DNA of 64,000 bases from Pseudomonas sp. B21-056 (GTDB taxonomy: Bacteria; Pseudomonadota; Gammaproteobacteria; Pseudomonadales; Pseudomonadaceae): assembly GCF_026016325.1 (NCBI RefSeq), contig NZ_CP087203.1, positions 4,526,001-4,590,000 on the forward strand, in the 5' to 3' direction. Shown here one piece after another: positions 61,821 to 64,000 of this stretch. The notes below the pieces were generated by a model that did not search any database, had not been told where the DNA came from, and saw only the letters and a list, made by a program, of their open reading frames with translations. The position numbers and the translations under genes are program-made. Positions within the stretch are counted from its first letter, which is position 1, and each line of letters opens with the position of its first letter.

Positions 61821-62002
61821 TTATCCAGGCGCTCATCGGTGGTCAGGGTACGGGCTTCGCTTTCGAGCATCACCGGGATGCCATCGCGGATCGGGTACGC
61901 CAGGCCGGCGCCCTTGCTGATCAGCTCGGTCTTGTCGGCGCTGAGCTTGAGCGGGCCTTTGCAGACCGGGCAGGCCAGGATGTCGAGCAGTTTGGTGTCC
62001 AT
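61817..62002 (-). CDS. Trm112-family small zinc-ribbon-like protein
   Basis: Protein of 61 residues, [21 protein letters not shown]... (Trm112/YcaR type). The Cys pair CPVC is present; the second pair of a full zinc ribbon is missing, as is common in bacterial members. It lies between lpxK and kdsB, as ycaR does in E. coli, and its role is unknown. ATG 62002 follows AGGGGAAACTCC. Confidence 0.9.
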   Translation of the reverse strand: MDTKLLDILACPVCKGPLKLSADKTELISKGAGLAYPIRDGIPVMLESEARTLTTDERLDK

Positions 62003-62025
62003 GGAGTTTCCCCTGGATAAGGTTC

Positions 62026-63036
62026 TTAAGGTAATAGCCGATCCGGCAACAGGCGCATCAACTGCGTATCGAACCAGGCCTCGAAGGCCGGTGAAGGCGC
62101 GGCGTCCACCGCCAGGTACCACCAGTCGGGCGTGGCGAAGGCACGGCATTTGACCGCGTCCTTTTCCGTCATGACCACCGGCAACGGCGGTGTGAAATCC
62201 AACGCCTCGACGCTGTATTCGGCATGGTCGGCAAACCCGTGCGGTATAGGCCGCCAGTGTAGCGTTTCGAGGGTCTTGAAGAAACGTTGTGGATTACCGA
62301 TACCGGCCACGGCGTGCAAGGCCTGGCCGGGCGGAAAATGCTCGAGTGGGCGCCGTTCACCGCTGGCCAGATTCACCAGGACGGAGGGCCGCAGCTCGAA
62401 GGCGAAGCCGTCTTCACGGTCGGCGCTGGCGCCGTTGTACAGCACCGCATCCACCGATTGCAGGCGCTCGACCGGTTCGCGCAACGGACCGGCAGGCAGG
62501 CAACGTCGATTGCCCAAGCCACGGGCGTTGTCGATCAGCACCAGTTCCAGGTCGCGAGCCAGACGGTAATGCTGCATGCCATCATCGGACAGGATCAGGT
62601 CCAGCGGTTCCGATGCCAGCAGCGCCTGGACCGCGCGGCTGCGGTCCGGGTCGATCATCAGCGGCACGCCGGTGCGCTGCACGATCAGCAACGGCTCGTC
62701 GCCGGCGATCCCGGCCCCGTGCTCGGCCTCGACTCGCCAAGGCAATTGCGGCGGCTTGGCGCCATACCCCCGACTGACCACGCCAACCCGCAGGCCAGAG
62801 CGCTGGCAATGCTGGATCATCCACAGGATCATCGGCGTCTTGCCGGTACCGCCCACGGTGATGTTGCCCACCACCACCAGTGGCACAGGCGGCTGATAGA
62901 TATCGCCCTCGCCCGCCAGGAAACGCTCGCGCTTGCCGACCACCACGCGCCGGTACAGCCACTCCAGTGGTCGCAACAGCGCCAGGGCCGGGTGACCGTC
63001 ATACCACGCGGCGAGCAATCGATCGGACATGGCCAT
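62026..63036 (-). CDS. lpxK: Tetraacyldisaccharide 4'-kinase
   Basis: Membrane-associated lipid A kinase of 336 residues that phosphorylates the 4' position of the disaccharide. P-loop is [12 protein letters not shown] and [19 protein letters not shown] follows; [20 protein letters not shown] is a conserved catalytic segment. Start [16 protein letters not shown] at 63036 overlaps the exbD stop (ATGA); an ATG 6 nt downstream is also possible. The P. aeruginosa protein, as I recall it, starts at the same length. Confidence 0.93.
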   Translation of the reverse strand: MAMSDRLLAAWYDGHPALALLRPLEWLYRRVVVGKRERFLAGEGDIYQPPVPLVVVGNITVGGTGKTPMILWMIQHCQRSGLRVGVVSRGYGAKPPQLPWRVEAEHGAGIAGDEPLLIVQRTGVPLMIDPDRSRAVQALLASEPLDLILSDDGMQHYRLARDLELVLIDNARGLGNRRCLPAGPLREPVERLQSVDAVLYNGASADREDGFAFELRPSVLVNLASGERRPLEHFPPGQALHAVAGIGNPQRFFKTLETLHWRPIPHGFADHAEYSVEALDFTPPLPVVMTEKDAVKCRAFATPDWWYLAVDAAPSPAFEAWFDTQLMRLLPDRLLP

Positions 63037-63464
63037 CAGGGTGCGGGTGCCGCCTCGACCGTGGTCATGCGCAGATGGCTGAAGCCGAGCTTGCCGGCCG
63101 CGTCCATGGCAGTGATGACCGATTGATGGGGAGTCTTGCCATCGGCACTGATGGACAGCGGCAGGTTGGTGTCGCCGCCGGACTCTTTCTGCAACGCCTC
63201 GATCAGGGTCGCCAGGTCGCTCTTGGGCAATAACTGGTTGTTCACCGAAATCGACCCTTCCGCATTGATGGTGATCTCCAGGCTCTTCAACTGCTGGTCC
63301 TCGGCCGGCGAACCGCTGACGGCTTGCGGCAGTTCCACCTTGAGCTGGGTTTCCCGGGTGAAGGTGGTGGTCACGACAAAAAACAGCAGCAGGATGAACA
63401 CCACGTCGATCAGCGATGCGAGGTTGATCTCGATGTTTTCCCGTGGTTTGCGGCGGAACTTCAC
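63036..63464 (-). CDS. exbD: ExbD/TolR-family biopolymer transport protein
   Basis: Protein of 142 residues. It has one N-terminal transmembrane segment ([23 protein letters not shown]), with the Asp (LIDV) that is required for proton flow in ExbD/TolR. A periplasmic domain follows. Works with ExbB to energise TonB-dependent or a related transport process. It overlaps exbB by 4 nt and lpxK by 1 nt. Confidence 0.92.
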   Translation of the reverse strand: MKFRRKPRENIEINLASLIDVVFILLLFFVVTTTFTRETQLKVELPQAVSGSPAEDQQLKSLEITINAEGSISVNNQLLPKSDLATLIEALQKESGGDTNLPLSISADGKTPHQSVITAMDAAGKLGFSHLRMTTVEAAPAP

Positions 63465-64000
63465 TTCTTGCTCCCGGCCAGGTCCACGTCACGATCGCCC
63501 TGCACCACCTCGACCAGCTTGATGGCTTCCTGCTCCATGCCCACCACCAGTTCATCGATGCGGCGCTGCAGGAACCGGTGGAAGAATACCGACGGAATAC
63601 CGACCATCAGGCCGGCCGCGGTGGTGATCAAGGCTTTGGAGATACCACCGGCCAGCACCGAGGCATTGGTGGTCATGCCGGACCCGGTAAAGGCGCTGAA
63701 AATGTCGATCATGCCCAACACCGTGCCCAGCAGGCCCAGCAACGGGGCCATGGCGGCGATGGTACCGAGGGCATTGATGTAGCGCTCCAGCTCATGGATG
63801 ACCCGGGCCGCGGCCTCTTCGATGCACTCTTTCATGATCTCGCGACCATGCTTGGAGTTCGCCAGGCCGGCCGCCAGAATCTCGCCCAACGGCGAACTGG
63901 CCCGCAGCTCCTTGAGCTTGTCCTTGTTCAGTTGCTTGTCCTTGATCCAGACCCAGACCTGCCCGAGCAAATGCTCCGGCGTCACACGGCTGGCCCGCAG
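63461..64000 (-). CDS. exbB: ExbB/MotA/TolQ-family proton channel protein, 5' end beyond the window
   Basis: The C-terminal 179 residues of a MotA/TolQ/ExbB protein. Visible are the conserved [26 protein letters not shown], with the long proton-channel helices, and [27 protein letters not shown]. The frame is open to the end of the window. GTG at 63985 lies inside the coding region and is not the start, because LRAS-type residues continue upstream; the N-terminal first transmembrane helix is therefore missing here. It is first of exbB-exbD-lpxK-trm112-kdsB-phosphatase-murB. Confidence 0.9.
   Translation of the reverse strand: MRASRVTPEHLLGQVWVWIKDKQLNKDKLKELRASSPLGEILAAGLANSKHGREIMKECIEEAAARVIHELERYINALGTIAAMAPLLGLLGTVLGMIDIFSAFTGSGMTTNASVLAGGISKALITTAAGLMVGIPSVFFHRFLQRRIDELVVGMEQEAIKLVEVVQGDRDVDLAGSKK

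Overview
The window is a stretch of a Pseudomonas chromosome, most likely from the P. fluorescens group. Three things support this. The fatty-acid/cell-envelope block (maf, yceD, rpmF, plsX, fabD, fabG, acpP, fabF, pabC, mltG, tmk, holB, pilZ, tatD, then a TetR gene) has the gene order I remember for P. aeruginosa PA2957-PA2971. High-GC intergenic REP palindromes of the GTGGGAGCGAGC...GCTCGCGA type recur throughout. The proteins are typical of the genus. I ran no database search; all assignments rest on reading motifs, lengths, start sites and gene order.

Layout. 1-283: right end of an IS3-family insertion sequence. 368-4559: a class I amidotransferase and a two-gene beta-oxidation operon (thiolase, FadB-like protein). 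4949-13191: small envelope, regulatory and housekeeping genes (cytochrome c, transglutaminase-like protein, RraB-like protein, START protein, MocR regulator, two lipoproteins and a periplasmic solute-binding protein). 13277-17167: divergent etfBA and ETF-ubiquinone oxidoreductase genes around a regulatory region with a PsrA-type box. 17352-19474: AraC regulator and zinc alcohol dehydrogenase.

19464-33520 is the metabolic centrepiece. It appears to hold a complete non-phosphorylating (De Ley-Doudoroff) galactose route in two blocks. One block is dgoK-dgoA-dgoD-MFS transporter-iclR. The other is gntR-lactonase, then an SDR sugar 1-dehydrogenase and an AraFGH-type ABC importer. The two sugar operons share a copied promoter/leader of about 100 bp, with the same -35, 18-bp spacer, -10, Shine-Dalgarno site and an upstream TCCCA-N5-TGGGA palindrome. 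A different ATCATA/TATGAT palindrome lies upstream of both gntR and araF. This suggests two layers of control joining uptake, oxidation and aldol cleavage. A glutathione transferase, a GNAT protein and two small proteins lie between the blocks.

33690-36830: DUF1285, a DUF4823 lipoprotein, moaA, a TetR regulator and a possible 30-residue protein. 36976-37096: a probable RgsA small RNA with an RpoS-like -10 and a terminator. 37104-49084: the lipid synthesis/cell-division block, maf and sppA. 49105-54610: HAD phosphatase, rluC and rne, the last behind a very long 5' leader. 54941-59311: an isoquinoline-oxidoreductase/aldehyde-oxidase type molybdoenzyme operon with its XdhC and MobA-like helpers. 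59576-64000: murB, a low-molecular-weight phosphatase, kdsB, a Trm112-like protein, lpxK, exbD and exbB (5' end beyond the window), serving peptidoglycan, Kdo and lipid A synthesis. No rRNA, tRNA, CRISPR or prophage was seen.
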